This document shows, in pieces, positions 21,263-22,103 of a DNA stretch of 22,103 nucleotides. This stretch comes from CAYMLQ01 sp964390795 (GTDB lineage: Bacteria > Verrucomicrobiota > Kiritimatiellia > RFP12 > UBA1067): contig CAYMLQ010000057.1 of NCBI GenBank assembly GCA_964390795.1, positions 1-22,103 of the forward strand. The letters are read 5' to 3'. A model generated the notes under the pieces. The model worked only from the letters and a program-made list of their open reading frames with translations. It had not been told where the DNA came from and made no database searches. The first letter of the stretch is position 1. Each line of letters opens with the position of its first letter. The translations under genes and the position numbers were made by a program.

Positions 21263-22103
21263 TTACGTTGGAGGCAGAAGAATCACCCCGACGGGAGTGA
21301 TGCGTTTCAACTGAAACGTACCTGTGACGCTGACGTCACCCTGCCGGCGCACATTCTTGACCAACCATCTGCACGTTCCCGTTGAGGTCTCCGTCGGGTT
21401 CCAGGCCGCAGCAGTCATCCCCGCGGCGACATCCCACGTAAGCTCGATCGTGTTCCCGATGGAAAAGGTTTCGGGCTTCACCGTGCCCGCATAGTTGGAA
21501 ACGTCATCTCCGGAAGGCGCCGCCCCGACAAAATAGAAATCCTTGCCGTCATGATCCGGATGGAAGGGGTGGTAGAACGGATTCGAGCGCCCTTCCGGCT
21601 TGATCGTATACGAGAAAGCGAGCGTCCCCGTCCCGAAGGTGCCGGTCGCGTTCATAACGACCGGCGTATCAAGATCCAACGCCGCAGCCGAAATCCGCGT
21701 CAGCGTCGCGCCAGCAGGCAGCGCCTGGGTCCCTGCGTACAGCTTGGTCTCCACGCTGGACACATCCAGGCCGTCCACCTGATTGGTCGTGAGCGACGTG
21801 GCCAGCGTCACCCGCTGCAGCAGCCTCACCGCACCCGCAGCGTCCACATGCAGGATGGCTCGGATTCGCATCTGCCCGCCGGAGGGCAAGTCTTGCGACA
21901 CGGGCGAGTCACTTTCGAAGAAACCGACCCGGTCATAGACCATCTCGCCCACCCACAGCCCCGCTGGCCAATCTGCGCGGGACAAATCGTTCGAGCCGGA
22001 CGCGGTCGCTGACACCGGAACCTTCACCAGCATTTTTGAAAGCCCCGGATCCTTAATGGTCAAGATGCCCGTCTTCTTGCCGCCTTTAACGGTCGTTTGG
22101 TTC
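21263..22103 (-). CDS. C-terminal part of a large surface protein (cut by the window edge)
   Basis: The frame is open to the right edge, so this is the last ~279 residues of a longer protein; a TTG at 22063 is not taken as its start because coding continues upstream (NQTTVKGGKKTGI). It is beta-rich, with ADWPAGLWVGEMVYDRVGFF, then MRIRAILHVDAAGAVRLLQR, then NPFYHPFHPDHDGKDF, and a final ELTWDVAAG...GTFQLKRITP strand set. From memory, this LWVGxVxxxxV...RxILHVDxxGxxRLLQ...NPFxHxxHPDHD module ends many secreted giants in PVC bacteria; not searched. No catalytic motif was seen. It is the first visible gene of the operon, 88 bases before fibre paralog 1. Confidence 0.85.
   Translation of the reverse strand, partial: NQTTVKGGKKTGILTIKDPGLSKMLVKVPVSATASGSNDLSRADWPAGLWVGEMVYDRVGFFESDSPVSQDLPSGGQMRIRAILHVDAAGAVRLLQRVTLATSLTTNQVDGLDVSSVETKLYAGTQALPAGATLTRISAAALDLDTPVVMNATGTFGTGTLAFSYTIKPEGRSNPFYHPFHPDHDGKDFYFVGAAPSGDDVSNYAGTVKPETFSIGNTIELTWDVAAGMTAAAWNPTETSTGTCRWLVKNVRRQGDVSVTGTFQLKRITPVGVILLPPT

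Noticed and set aside
22061..22063. TTG at 22063 as the start of the right-most gene
   Set aside because: There is no signal peptide after it and the frame remains open to the window edge, so the gene most likely begins outside.

Overview
The window is GC-rich DNA (roughly 58-60% G+C by eye). One plus-strand carbohydrate-active enzyme gene is followed, on the minus strand, by a run of very large secreted proteins that extends past the right edge. Secreted multi-domain giants, the PVC-style FN3 variant (TLxAxxVxxxxATLxxxVNPNG...FQYST), C-terminal domains of the 'STNLLTGFT...NSYT...FWKV' type and a GH10 enzyme with an N-terminal jelly-roll all suggest the PVC superphylum, most likely Kiritimatiellota, Lentisphaerota or Verrucomicrobiota. 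This placement rests on remembered family resemblance, not on a marker gene.

Left part (1-2600). Positions 1-522 are non-coding and rich in repeats. They hold a 30-bp perfect inverted repeat whose tip carries two small hairpins (61-151), a 12-bp direct repeat, and a palindromic dispersed repeat (copy A, 342-417). A secreted GH10 endo-beta-1,4-xylanase follows (523-2313, plus strand). The gap to the convergent neighbour (2314-2600) is a mosaic of short repeats, including copy B of the same palindromic family (2472-2555).

Right part (2601-22103), all minus strand. In transcription order: the C-terminal part of a cut surface protein (22103-21263); three paralogous secreted proteins of 426, 416 and 447 residues, each with a beta-rich head, a strand-repeat middle and a jelly-roll-like tail; a 2367-residue secreted protein with a beta-rich N-terminal half and long helical or coiled-coil segments towards the C-terminus; and a 2495-residue secreted protein with four N-terminal 'SLWW' domains, five cadherin-like domains, four FN3-like domains and 18 NHL repeats. 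Gaps of 88, 19, 37, 45 and 5 bases between genes, with clear Shine-Dalgarno sites, point to one operon.

The most notable structure is in the last protein. Its 18 NHL repeats form three six-bladed propellers, each inserted at the same point inside an FN3-like domain; a fourth FN3-like domain has no insertion. The operon looks like a multi-component cell-surface or extracellular assembly: giant scaffold or rod, propeller display protein and fibre-like paralogs. Its function cannot be read from sequence. The helical part of the 2367-residue protein resembles, weakly and from memory only, the TcA subunit of Tc toxins. A run of 11 G in one fibre paralog could make its C-terminal tail phase-variable.
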